Assembly: GCA_033398695.1 (NCBI GenBank)
Contig: CM065815.1
Location: 5,760,501-5,824,500, forward strand
Origin: Orobanche coerulescens
Lineage: Eukaryota; Streptophyta; Magnoliopsida; Lamiales; Orobanchaceae
Length of the DNA: 64,000 bases
Direction of reading: 5' to 3'
The position numbers and the translations under genes are program-made. The notes beneath the pieces were generated by a model that was given only the letters and a program-made list of their open reading frames with translations, was not told the DNA's origin and did not search any database. Numbering within the stretch: position 1 is the first letter of the stretch; each line of letters opens with the position of its first letter. Below are positions 23,952 through 61,334 of the stretch, in pieces.

Positions 23952-24530
23952 ATGCCATCTCCATCCGAACCTACGACCGAAGCTTCAAATAAGAATAAAA
24001 AATCATGGGTTTGGGCATTTTATGAGAGGACTCTCAGTACCATACCAACGCATTGTAAAATGATTTGTTTTGTATGTGAAAATCAAAAGGAAACTACTAC
24101 TTTTTTCGTGGAACATTGGTACCGGAATCGGAACACTAGCTCGTCATTTGGCAAATGACCACGGTATGACTGATCAAGAATGTTTGGATGATCAATCTCA
24201 ACTATCCGGTTATTTTTCAAAAGCGACCGGTGGAGGTATGCCTTTCGTTTACAATCAACAAAACTTAATTGACGTATTTGCTAAATATGTTACTCTTGAT
24301 GATTGTCTTTAAGTCATGGTGAGAGTGAAATTTAGAAATTATGAATAGGACTTTAATGCAACCGGCATATAGAAGAATACTCTTAAACGTTGTATTCAAC
24401 AACAATATTGTATTCAACGTGTAATTGATTTTTTTAAAAGATTTGAAGGTTATATATGTCTTATTAGTGATTGTTGGACTTCTCCAACTTGTGAACCGTA
24501 TCTTTGCATTACGATTCAGCCCACTTCAGC
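23952..24530 (+). pseudogene. hAT transposase fragment with BED zinc finger
   Basis: From the ATG at 23952 the frame gives KKSWVWAFYERT, then CKMICFVCENQKE (the Cys pair). After a frameshift near 24105 it continues GTGIGTLARHLANDHG (the His pair). This is the BED finger that binds transposon ends. Further traces follow with stops: FAKYVTLDD, FRNYE near 24335, and GYICLISDCWTSPTCEPYL near 24450-24510, the block that contains a catalytic-core Asp in hAT transposases. The sequence then jumps into the 3' subterminal repeat, so most of the RNase H-like core and the dimerisation domain have been deleted. Confidence 0.8.
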
Positions 24531-24597
24531 CCGGCCCGAGCCCAGCCCAACCATAGTCACCTCTACATATACATATAAAAACTAAAAACCTGTCCCG

Positions 24598-24900
24598 AGG
24601 GACATAGACTGATGGTAAGTTGCAAGGTGATTGGGTGGAAACGCTCCGACATCGCGGGTTCGAATCCGTGTGGCGACAATACTTTGCTGAAATATTGCAC
24701 GGTTTGTTGCTGGGTTCGTGTCTCGTTGGTCATCTCCCTTGCACGGCTGCTATTAGTGCACATCCCTCGATTTAACACCCACTTGGTCAAGGGACCTCTA
24801 ATACAGGTGGAGGATCAGAGGTTCCTTGACCAGGTGGATGTTAAATCGGCGAATGCAGATTAATGGCACTCGCATGAGAGTGACAAACGGTACACGAACC
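24598..24900 (+). mobile_element. tRNA-derived SINE-like sequence
   Basis: An A-box-like TGGTAAGTTGC (24613-24623) and an exact B box GGTTCGAATCC (24657-24667) are spaced as in a tRNA gene. CGCGG and CCGTG around the B box can form a T-arm stem. No acceptor stem closes the structure, and a non-tRNA body follows, which fits a SINE better than a tRNA gene. The right end is not defined. Confidence 0.5.
24767..24849. other. Long hairpin (about 33-bp arms)
   Basis: The left arm CGATTTAACACCCACTTGG... (24767-24799) and right arm ...CCAGGTGGATGTTAAATCG (24817-24849) are reverse complements with three mismatched positions, two of which are G-T pairs. The loop is about 17 bases. It lies 300-390 bp upstream of the P450 start codon. 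Confidence 0.85.
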
Positions 24901-25152
24901 CAAAGAACAAACTTACAATATTTCAAAGAAAGATTGCCACCATAAAGCGATTCGCTCGCGATCATTTTGCAACTTACCGGTAGTTTATGCGTCGGATAAG
25001 TCTTACCGCATTCTGTGTTGACTCAAGATGGGGAAGGAAGGAAGTTTCCCAATATGTGGAGCTACTACATTGTTTTTGTGAATGAAGAATTATTACAATT
25101 AGTTCTTATTGATCAAGAAAAAGAAAATCCAGGTCTAAAAATTCGAACAGGG
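24901..25152 (+). promoter_or_regulatory. Upstream region of the P450 gene
   Basis: This region is expected to hold the 5' UTR and core promoter. The reading frame stays open upstream of the chosen ATG back to 25015 and includes an in-frame ATG at 25054. The added residues do not look like a P450 N-terminus, while the protein starting at 25153 has the usual one. No clear TATA box was fixed. Confidence 0.35.
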
Positions 25153-28100
25153 ATGGAGATCCTTCTTACCATCTTCTGCCTCATTACAACATCAGTTCTG
25201 CTTATTTCCCTACTCCTCGGATCCTTATTATTTCTCAAAATTTTCATAGGAAAGTCCATCAGAAACCCAGAATACCCGCCGGTTGTCGGGACCGTCTTCG
25301 GTCAGTTCTTCTACTACAACAGGTTATACGACTACCAAACAGGCCTCGCCAGAAAGCACAAGACCTCCAGGCTACTTGCCCCAGATATAAGCGAAATATA
25401 CACGACGGAGCCGAAGAACATCGAGTACATCCTGAAGACGAATTTCAGCAACTACGCAAAGGGCCAGGTTAATCAGGATATATGGAGGGACCTGTTTGGC
25501 CAAGGGATTCTGGTGGTGGATGGTGAGAAGTGGCGCCAGCAGAGGAAACTGGCCAGCTCTGAGTTTTCTACCAGGGTTTTGAGAGATTTTAGCTGCTCGA
25601 TTTTCAGGAAAAATGCAGCCCAATTGGTTAGCACAGTCTGTGAATTTTCCAAGACTGACCAGTTCTTTGATGCCCAGGTAAAATCATATTAGCTGTTGCG
25701 GTAGTTGTTAGCTGTTGTTTAACTGTTGTTAGACGGTAGCTTGTCAAAATAGATTCTAAAACAATTTACATTCGGTAAAAATAGCTGTTGAATTTTACAA
25801 GACGGACGAGTTCTTCGATGCCCGGGTAAAATCATATTAGCTGTTGCGGTAGTTGTTAGCTGTTGTTTAACTGTTGTTAGACGGTAGCTTGTCAAAATAG
25901 ATTCTAAAACAATTTACATTCGGTAAAAATAGCTGTTGAATTTCACAAGACGGACGAGTTCTTCGATGCCCGGGTAAAATCATATTAGCTGTTGCGGTAG
26001 TTGTTAGCTGTTGTTTAACTGTTGTTAGACGGTAGCTTGTCAAAATAGATTCTGAAACAATTTACATTCGGTAAAAATAGCTGTTGAATTTTACAAGACT
26101 GACCAGTTCTTCGATACCCAGGTAAAAATATATTAGCTGTTGCGGTAGTTGTTAGCTGTTGTTTACCTGTTGTTAGACGGTAGCTGTCAAAATAGATTCT
26201 AAAACAATTTACATTCGGTAAAAATAGCTGTTGAATTTTACAAGACGGACGAGTTCTTCGATGCCCGGGTAAAAATATATTAGCTGTTGCGGTAGTTAGC
26301 TGATATTTAAGTGTCGATAGACGGTAGCTGTTAAATTAGATTTTTGAACAATTAGTATCCGGTAGAAATAACTGCTGAATTCGTAAAACTACAAAAGAAA
26401 ATGATCTGTATTCTACAGAAGCTATCCTAAAAGCTACATCTATTCAAAAGCTAATTGTTTCGACTTTTACAAAACAATACTTCAACGACTAAAAACTAGT
26501 TATTTCACCAAACCACTTTTTACCTTTGATAGGGTTTTAATTTGGACAAAAACCTATCAAAACTACTTGAAAAACGGTTGGCAAACACGTCCCTAGACAC
26601 TAGTGTGTTCACGCTTGTTTGAAACCTATCGAGCTTTAAATATTTGGTCGGAGCGTGTTTGAATGTTAATCGAGTGGATTTTGAACAGGTTTTGCGGAGT
26701 ATGAGTCGAGCTCGAGTAGTATGATAATTTTACTCTTATATTAGTGAATTTTATTTGCCGAGCTCGAGTTGAGCTTTAGATTTTATCGAATGTAAAAATT
26801 TGTTTGATATTTTTGTGAAACAAAGAACGAGCTTCTTGACGAGCAATCTTGATTTTTTCAGTCCTTAGAAGATGTGCTTCATTGATTCACCTCTCATTAA
26901 ACCACTTGCTATTTTTAGAGAGTAGTACGAGAACATTATTTTGAAAAATGAGAATACTTTCTATATTGAGAGAGTAGTAAGAGACCATTATTTTGAGACC
27001 AACTTTGTAATGAATTTCAAATTTGCAGGCTTTGTTAATGAGATACACATTGGATTCAATATCCAAAGTTGGTTTCGGAGTAGACTTAGATTGCCTTCAA
27101 GGTTCCAATGCGGAGGGGAATGAATTTATCAAAGCCTTTGATGACTCAAGTGAGTTAGTATATTGGCGTTATGTCGACCCATTTTGGAAGCTTAAACGAT
27201 ATCTCAACATTGGTGGAGAAGCTATTCTGAAAAATAAGACCAAATTTATTCACAACTTTGTGGACAAGGTGATAAGAACCAAGAGGGAACAAATGGAAAA
27301 GGAACAATATTATGTGAGTGCTCTAATGCCAAACTTATGAACTAATTCAGGGGTTAAATCACAAAATTAGACCTTAGTCTAATTACAAATATATCCACTT
27401 ATCTTTCGAGACTACAAATAGCACATTAGGGTGTTAGCTAACACCCAATTGAGGTTTGTGTATTATTTACTTACAACACAAAAACTAAACTTGTATCAGA
27501 CCGTCTCTTTGTATCAGACGATGGGCCGTCACTGATACTTTTCAGTAATAGTATGTCATATTCAATAAAATTACGAAGTATCATTTCTAATATCGAATAG
27601 TATTGTTTTTGACAGTCAGATCAGAAGTATGAGTATGGGACCGTGACAGTACGTAAAATAGTACTCTCTCGGGCCCAAAATGGTTGGCAGATTTTGACTT
27701 CCCCTAAGTTCAAGGAGTTTTGACTCTTTTAGTTATATGACAAAGTAGTTGGCAGGTTTTAACTAAAACATGACACTATATTGGGAAATCTAGAAGAGGC
27801 AGACTTGCCAACCATTTTGCGACATCTGTAATCTTGAATGATAAACGAGGCTCTTTTTGTTTGGTAAGGGAGAATTGCATTTTGCTCCCCAAGCTATGCT
27901 GAGTTTTGAACTTTACTTATCTTTTTCAAAAAAATAAAATAAAATCTTTGCATCCTTAACCTTGAACATTTCGCGAAGGTGATTTGCATCCATCATGAGT
28001 TTAGCCAATGAATCACATACAGAAGACTAGACTCGATATTTTCAAAATCCAGTGTGCATAGTAGTACAGAAAAGGTTATAATTATTGGGGCAAAAGTGCA

Positions 28101-29515
28101 AATAACCCTTTTTGTAATCAGACCAAAAACTCAAAAAAGTTTATGAAAAGTTCTAATGTTGTGCACATTTATTTGTCTCGAATTTCACGAACAAAGAATA
28201 ACAAAGAGGACATACTCTCAAGATTTATTGTGGAAAGCAAGAAGGATCCCGAAATGATGACAGATGAGTATCTAAGGGATATTATTCTGAGCTTCATTAT
28301 TGCTGGGAAGGACACCACTGCCAACACTCTCTCTTGGTTTATTTACATTGTTTGCAAGAATCCGTTGGTTCAAGAAAGAATTGCACAAGAAATCAGAGAA
28401 GCGGTCGTGGCTAATCCACAAGACGAAGCTAGTTTCGATGATTTCATCGAACACATTACGGACGAAGCGCTTGAAGAAATGCATTACCTTCATGCAACAT
28501 TGTCCGAGACCTTGAGGCTGTACCCTGCTGTCCCAGTGGTAAATGATCTAGCAAATCTTTTTTGTAGATTTTAACAACTAATATTCTTTTATTTTACCCT
28601 TGATCTTTTTAATGGTTTTGTGGGGTTATTACCAAAATAAAAGTAAAAATCCATGAGGTTCAGCCTACTACAAAAAGATCAAGTGATCTTTTAATTTACA
28701 AAAATGTCCTTGGAATATGTATTATGCTCAATAAATTCGTAATTTTGTAAACTAAAAATAAACTTCAAGAGGGCGCTTGAAGTTTCAAAAGGTAGCTCGA
28801 TTGCAAGAGGACTAATTATGTTGTCCCTTGATGTTTAGGATGGGAGATGTGCTGAAACAGATGATACTCTTCCTGATGGCTACAAAGTGAAAAAGGGAGA
28901 TGGTGTGTATTACATGGCTTATGCAATGGGCCGTATGCCGTATATATGGGGCGACGATGCTGAAGAATTTAAACCAGAAAGATGGCTCAAGAATGGGATG
29001 TTTCAACCGGAATCGCCATTCAAGTTTGTTGCTTTTCACGTAAGTAGCCTTGTCCGAGAAGGCAAAAGCTTGTGCCGGACCGTGCATTCCATCAAACCCA
29101 TTCTAAATTTTAGTTTTCCAGTTTTTCTGTATCAACGGCCTATATAATTAACTGATGCGATTCGTTTTTTTCAGGCTCTTTATTTTAGTTTTTTTAATTG
29201 GTATTTTTTTGGTCTGTTGTTATATTTAGTATAAGGCGACCGTCTGATGGGTTAAGATTTGTCAGACGGCCTGAGAGCGTTATCGCCTATAGAATTGACC
29301 GATGCCTTTTTTTTTTTCAGGCTGGCCCTAGGACTTGCTTGGGAAGAGATTTTGCTTATCGACAAATGAAGATAGTATCAGCAGCTCTTTTGCATTTCTT
29401 CAGGTTCAGATTAAGTGATGAGGCTACTAATGTAACTTACAGGACTATGTTTACACTTCATATCAGTGGAAGCCTTAATGTCCATGCAGTTTCAAGAACA
29501 AGGCTTCTGATTTAG
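25153..29515 (+). CDS. CYP704C: Cytochrome P450, CYP704C-like (5 exons)
   Basis: Exons: 25153-25677, 27029-27313, 28197-28538, 28839-29039, 29321-29515. All introns are GT-AG, all junctions are phase 0, and the product is 515 aa, normal for the family. The ATG at 25153 opens an N-terminal membrane anchor (MEILLTIFCLITTSVLLIS) followed by the Pro-rich hinge NPEYPPVVGTV, so the enzyme should sit on the ER membrane with its catalytic domain in the cytosol. Later marks are the C-helix EKWRQQRKLAS, the oxygen-binding I-helix AGKDTTA (306-312), the ExxR motif ETLR (374-377), and the haem loop FHAGPRTCLG (450-459), with Cys457 as the thiolate ligand. The nearest family by eye is CYP704C in the CYP86 clan, whose members are usually fatty-acid hydroxylases; the substrate cannot be read from sequence. 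The stop codon overlaps a MITE, and intron 1 carries a donor-site minisatellite. Confidence 0.9.
25642..26376 (+). repeat. Minisatellite containing the exon 1 end and its splice donor, 5 copies
   Basis: Units of 148, 148, 148, 147 and 144 bp start at 25642 (the true exon end), 25790, 25938, 26086 and 26233; a decayed copy begins at 26377. Each starts with a GAATTTT-CAAGAC-GAC block equal to the last 12 codons of exon 1, runs through a GATGCCC-GGTAAAA donor, and continues with the first part of intron 1. The four extra copies are therefore inside the intron. Confidence 0.95.
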
Positions 29516-29833
29516 GACTTGTTTGCTATGTGTGATTAAGGTGTATAATATATCTAATACACTTTTATATCTTGTTTGATATAAAGTATAGGGCTTTTGA
29601 TAAAATTCGGGCCCGTATAAATAATACTGATTTTTGGTATTACGTATCCCACGGTGGTATTAGGTGATATTAAGTAATACTGCAACTAATAAATTCAATA
29701 AACTACCATGATATCTATATTTTGCAGAGAATTTAATACATCGTACCAAATATGATATTAATTTCTTATATTGTATAAGAAATTACAGTCAATCTTATCA
29801 AGTTTTATCCCATACAACTTAGCAAACGAGCCC
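29515..29833. mobile_element. Tourist-like (PIF/Harbinger) MITE at the P450 stop codon
   Basis: 319 bp. The left end GGACTTGTTTGCTATG and the right end (reverse complement GGGCTCGTTTGCTAAG) match at most positions. TSD TTA lies at 29512-29514 and 29834-29836. No coding capacity. It provides the sequence directly after the P450 coding region, so it may contribute 3' UTR or polyadenylation signals. Confidence 0.85.
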
Positions 29834-29836
29834 TTA

Positions 29837-32645
29837 GAGTATATATTCTCATGGCTTGATGTATATAATTTTTTTTTTTTCATGTACTTTCATTTGGATC
29901 TGTAATTCCTCTTGTTATTATTATGTGAATGATCCTTTACCAAGTTCATAACATTATGCTACAATTCTCTAAATTTTTGGCCTCCCCACTTCCCCGAGAA
30001 TTTTGCAACAGACGGCAGTGGTTCACGACAACAAAGGGACACGATGACGACAGCAAGGGACGGGACAATTGGCAGTGATTCACGAATAGGGTAAGGGCAA
30101 CAGAACGTCGGATCTGGGGTTTGGATTGATTGTGTTGTTGGCCGGATATGAGATTTATGGTTTGCTGGGGTTGCGGTGGCCGCGGTGGCAGACGTTGCTG
30201 GTCCTCGTTTTTATTTTTATTTTCAAGAACTGATTGCGATTATTAGAGTCCGGGGTTTGCTGAAATAATGTTCACGGCCATTTTGCAGCGGTGTTGGGCG
30301 GTGCCGCTGCCGTTGTCGTCTGGTTCTTAGTTGTATTGTATGTCATTGATAGAAAAATGCCGACTTTTAAATTATCACCGGTAATTTAATTATGAAAGAG
30401 TATTTTTTATTTACCAATTGGTAATTCAGAACAAATTGGTTGCATATTTTCAAATACCTTCCGCCGACTATAAAAAAAATACCCAAAAAGCACATTAAAA
30501 AGAGGTTGACCGGTATTCGGCGAACGGCGTTCGGTGCCTAAAATTACCACCTATTTTTTTAAGAAAATACGGCTAGGCCCGTGCTGGTAGAAAAAATCAG
30601 AAATTCTATAAGAAAAAAATGTAGGAAGCAACATTTTGGATTACTACCCGATTAATTTGTGAGGGTATAATTAAAATTTAGAAATATGATATATTTGAAT
30701 TTGTGTTAAATATATTTTGGATCACAAAATCAAAGCACCAAGTTTTGGGGGTATTTTTTTTTTTTTTTTTTTCCGTTCGGATGCCTCTATCAAGTAAACT
30801 GAACCGGCTAGCTAGCTATTCGGAATTGATTCAAAAAAAAAAAAAGGTTCAAAATTGGCTCAAGGTAAATCGAGCCGAGCTCGAGCTCGAGCTATTCTAG
30901 TCATTGTATCAACCTTTTATTATCTGATAACAAGTAAACAAATAGCCTGAGAAAATGGCAAAAAAAAAAAAAAAAAACTTGTAAGTTGAAAAAAAACCCT
31001 AAAACTAAAATTCCACCTAAACAGAAATTTAAAAAGAACTGAATCTTTTCTTTTTTATTCTATAATTAGACTAAACCCAGAATCTAAATAAATAAATGTT
31101 GTAGAAACAATACACAGACGATATTCTGCAAATTCCTCCAATCCACCAGAAAAAAAAAAGACAGTCAACCAAACAAGTGATTCGTAAACTTTATACAACA
31201 TCGGCCCGGGGGAAAACAACAGAATCACGATTTTTGCGGAGATACATCCAATGGCAAAAGCGCTTTCAATGTTACCACAAAAAGAATCGACATTATGTAC
31301 TATTTAACAAATAATTGAGGTTTGAGGGTGGCGGGTGGGGGGAAACAAAGATATACATTATGAGCAGTCATGTCAGCCCCCTCCCCTCCCCTCCCCCACC
31401 CCCCTCTTTATGCAACAAAAATCTGCCCACTCATTTGGTGCGTGTGTGGAAAAAAAAAATGAAGCTATTTTAGTAAAGTACACAATGATACATCACACTA
31501 CCGTTCAATGGAGGGAGAGATCCCTCTTGTCGAACACACATTTTAAGTTCCAGTGAGACAGACAGCATCTGCCACGAAACAGCAGTAAAGTGGGGAGGAG
31601 CTATTTCCCGATGCGTATATATAGCCATCAGAAAGTTGTGGCACCACCGGTGACTTTCCTAAAAGTAAATATCTTGTGTATCTTAGAACTTTCACTTCAT
31701 GAGGGGGGTTAACCCATCACCTTCCCAACCCAGTTTGAGCATTTGATCCACAACTTTTAAGCTCAACTGTAAAGAATCGAGACGAATTAAATTCCTTAAG
31801 AATGTAGTAAATAAATACAGAAACAGGGATAGTAAGTTAAGTTAGAGCATTGCATACAATCCCAATGTCACAAACAAAACAATTTTCTGGCATTTGCATC
31901 TTTTTGGGGTGCGGGGAAGGAACTACATAAATGAGGGGCAAGACTCATATGAGACCACCTAAATTTTAGTTTGTTTGTGTATTTTTTATCAGTTTTTGGG
32001 TTTTTTTAGTTAATTTCATTTAATTTTTCTTAGGGTTCATTTTCAGTTTTTGGATTCATTTTTAGTTCTTTTTAGAGTTTTTAGTTTTTGGTATTCATTT
32101 TAAATTTTTTATTCTAAAATTTAGTTATACAGGACCGGCCTCACAGTGAGACCATTACACAAGAAACCTACTCCAGATACCGATTTCATCTGATAACATG
32201 AGAGCATTTTTATTCTCAACGTGCTTCATGACTTGAGGAGGATAGAGAAGGGACAAATTGATGAGTTAAATACGAAAAGCAACCATAAGGTATGCCTAAT
32301 ATTTTATCAAGTACAACCACCTCCTTTACATTTCTTCTCTTTTTACAAATTGCCCCACCTAGAGGACGTTTTTTATTAGATATATATACATCGGAAACCT
32401 AAATGGGGGTGCTCGACCTTTCAAGGGAGCATTTGTAATTTAAAAAATAACCCAACTTGATTGTTTTTGCAATTATCCTAAACTAGAATCGGAATGCTGC
32501 ACTTCTTCTCACATATCTTCTGAACAAAAAACAATGCGTAGACTGTATCCCGGACAAGGACATAGATAGACAACTGTAACAAACTACTTCCATACTGCCA
32601 AATATGTAGCATAACTTTTAATTCTTATGAAGAAAATCCGAAAAA
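29837..32645. other. Convergent intergenic region, no gene seen
   Basis: About 2.8 kb lies between the P450 MITE and the BEACH stop codon. It should contain the 3' UTR of the BEACH gene and perhaps that of the P450. It has homopolymer runs (A/T tracts near 30755, 30835 and 30960), a GAGCTCGAGCTCGAG scrap near 30878 like the arms of a hAT MITE, and a strongly G/C-strand-biased segment at 31325-31405. No ORF carries recognisable protein. Confidence 0.5.
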
Positions 32646-59140
<26,495 letters not shown>

Positions 59141-60660
59141 TTTCTAACAAGAACTATTTCTATATCTTAAAGATCATCCAAATTGCTGCAACAATAGCTG
59201 AAATTATCATTAAAGAACAAAATTTGAACAAGAATACTTAAAGAATTAGCACTACTACTAACACACACATCTATAAAGGAGAAACAAACAAAATGCACAA
59301 CAGATAAAGAAACTTAACAATGTGCCAATATAGCATTTATACAACCATAAGATAAGAAATGTGCATATTTCAAGTAACAGACAATCTCAAAAATCAGCAA
59401 AGAGGCCAAAGAAGGGAAACAGCAGATTTTCAGACTAAACACTTCACTAAATCCACTCGGCTGACCCTTTTACATTCTCCTTTCATCACTGTAGTTCCTC
59501 ACAACTGAAATTCAGCTAAAACTCGAGCATGTCCAGTAAAATCACTAAGGGGCTGTTTAAGCCGTCTGAGTGGATTAATCTGTCTTATTGGAAAAAATAT
59601 CTGGCCGTTTCTTCTTTTTATTTTCTGAATGAACAATATGAATGACAGAAATGACCACTTTACCCTCAATATGAATTAAGCACTGTTTGATAAACTATTG
59701 TTTAGTGTTTAAGCTGAATGACATAAACTTGAACATCAAAACATAATGTCATAAATTTATTGATATCATCAAAAACATCATTAATAAGTACTTACAAATA
59801 AATTGCTTGAATATCCTAGTTTGAACACAATTCTTAAAATTAAGCATTAGAAACCAAACTATTTGCAATTTCATCACGCGAATTAGCCATATATTGTGTG
59901 CTATTAGCACCCCGTTGTGTTATGTCCAGCCCTTCTTCTCCACTTCCTTCACCTTCTTCTTCATTGGTAAATATAGTATCCTCATCGCACTCCATGAACA
60001 ACTGGTCTTGAGTATAAAAAATAAATAAATAAAAGTATTCTGTAATACCTAAATCAGAAATCTAAAGTTACAGAAATCTGAAATCACAAAAATCAAAAAT
60101 CTAAAATTTGTAGAAATCGAAATCAGAAAAACCTAATGTGGAAAAATCTGAAATTACAAATGTAAAAATATGGTGTTTCCCCATTTTTTTAACAACACGG
60201 AATTCAGAAATCTGAAATCATAAATGTGAAATTAACATTCTTGATGATGGTTACAGATGGGAAATTTGGACAGAAAGTGGTTAAGGTCAACCCAAATCCT
60301 AGAACTGGAAACTGACTCATAATTCAAGGACTCTCATGGAACAGAAAACCACGGCTACCAGCTCCATCTCGCCAGAAATTTAAAAAAACAAAGGGAAAAA
60401 AGGAGAAAATGAGCTGAGATCGAATCACAAGGGGGTTGGAATCAGAAAAGGACGAACCTGGCAGCGACGGCGACGGCGAGGTGAGCGGCGCGGAGACGGA
60501 GACGTCGAGGCGATCGGGGAAGACGGCGGGACGAGGCAATGCGTGCGACAACGCGGCGAGCGGCGCGAACGGGAACTGTGGGGAACGGGAGTTGTGGAGG
60601 AGAGAAACAGAAATTATCGGTGAGCGAGCGGGACGTGGGAGCTGAAAAGGTAGCGTTAGT
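59141..60660 (-). promoter_or_regulatory. BEACH gene 5' UTR exons, 5' UTR intron and promoter (putative)
   Basis: Upstream of the ATG at 59140 the minus strand has a likely acceptor (TTGTTGCAG, exon from 59185). About 1.27 kb further up is a GC-rich, CT-rich segment (about 60650-60459) that ends CGCTGCCAG/GTTCGT, a good donor. This suggests a non-coding first exon and a long leader intron. The start of transcription is probably near 60640-60660. The splice model is inferred; cDNA would settle it. Confidence 0.5.
59850..60020 (-). pseudogene. PIF/Harbinger transposase C-terminal fragment (in BEACH leader intron)
   Basis: The minus strand reads DQLFMECDEDTIFTNEEEGE, then STQYMANSRDEIANSLV and a stop near 59849. 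An acidic stretch followed by M-x-x-x-RDEIA resembles the C-terminus of plant Harbinger transposases. A possible end of the element is GGGGCTGTTTAAGCCGTC after TAA near 59553. No opposite end was found. Confidence 0.5.
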
Positions 60661-60788
60661 CGAGGGTATAGTGTAATTTTATTTGCTGATGCCTAATGGA
60701 ACCAACTCAATTTTTAGTTGAATTTAAATGTTAAATTTCAGCCTATAAAAAATAAATAATTAAAAATGAATTTGTGATTTGGTGCATT

Positions 60789-61334
60789 TAGGGGTGTCGA
60801 ACGGTTCGGTTCCGGTTAACCGGACCGAAAAAATCGGTTAACCGGAACCATTTTAGCCAAAAAAGTGGAACCGTAAACCGAACTGTTTTACACTTTCGGT
60901 TAACCGGAACCGCACCGAATTAGTTCGGTTCGGTTCGGGTAACCTGTAAGAACCTTTTTTTTTAATAAATTATAAATTATAAAATATAAAATTAATATTT
61001 AATACATATATAATATATTATTATAAATTTTTAACAAAATATAAAATATTTATTTAACAATATTAGAGTTCTAAATTTTTAATTTACAAAAATTAAAATA
61101 ATAAAATATATAAGTATAAAATATAAAAATAATATTTAATAAATATATTATAAAATTGGTTTTCGGTTCGGAACCGTTCGGTTCCGGTTTCGAACCGAAA
61201 ATCGAAAAATTATGTAATGAGGAACCGAAAACCGAACCTTTAACCGATTATATGGTTCCGGTTAACCGGAACCACCTCGGTTCCGGTTCGGTTCCGGTTC
61301 TAACCGGGAACCGGGAACCATTTAGACACCCCTA
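60789..61334. mobile_element. hAT MITE upstream of the BEACH gene
   Basis: 546 bp, ends TAGGGGTGTC and GACACCCCTA, with a perfect 8-bp TSD GGTGCATT at 60781-60788 and 61335-61342. The arms iterate CGGTTCCGGTTAACCGG-type motifs around an AT-rich centre. It lies about 130 bp upstream of the inferred BEACH transcription start and may affect its promoter. Confidence 0.95.

Larger units (their letters stand above)
13132..24565 (+). mobile_element. hAT transposon split by a gypsy insertion
   Basis: The ends read TAGAGGTGGCC (13132) and GTCACCTCTA (ending 24565). They are flanked by a perfect 8-bp target-site duplication, CATATACA, at 13124-13131 and 24566-24573, which is diagnostic for hAT. Only 13132-13153 and 23254-24565 (about 1.3 kb) belong to the hAT element; the rest is the nested gypsy copy. 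The subterminal DNA is an iteration of CCAGCCC/GGCCCG-type motifs. A BED-finger transposase fragment is present and the catalytic part is missing, so the copy cannot move by itself. Confidence 0.9.

Noticed and set aside
24600..24680. Possible tRNA gene (exact B box)
   Set aside because: No acceptor stem or anticodon arm can be closed; a non-tRNA body follows, so a SINE-like origin fits better.
25153..29515. P450 as a pseudogene because its ORFs are fragmented
   Set aside because: All breaks are explained by four GT-AG phase-0 introns, and all catalytic motifs are present.
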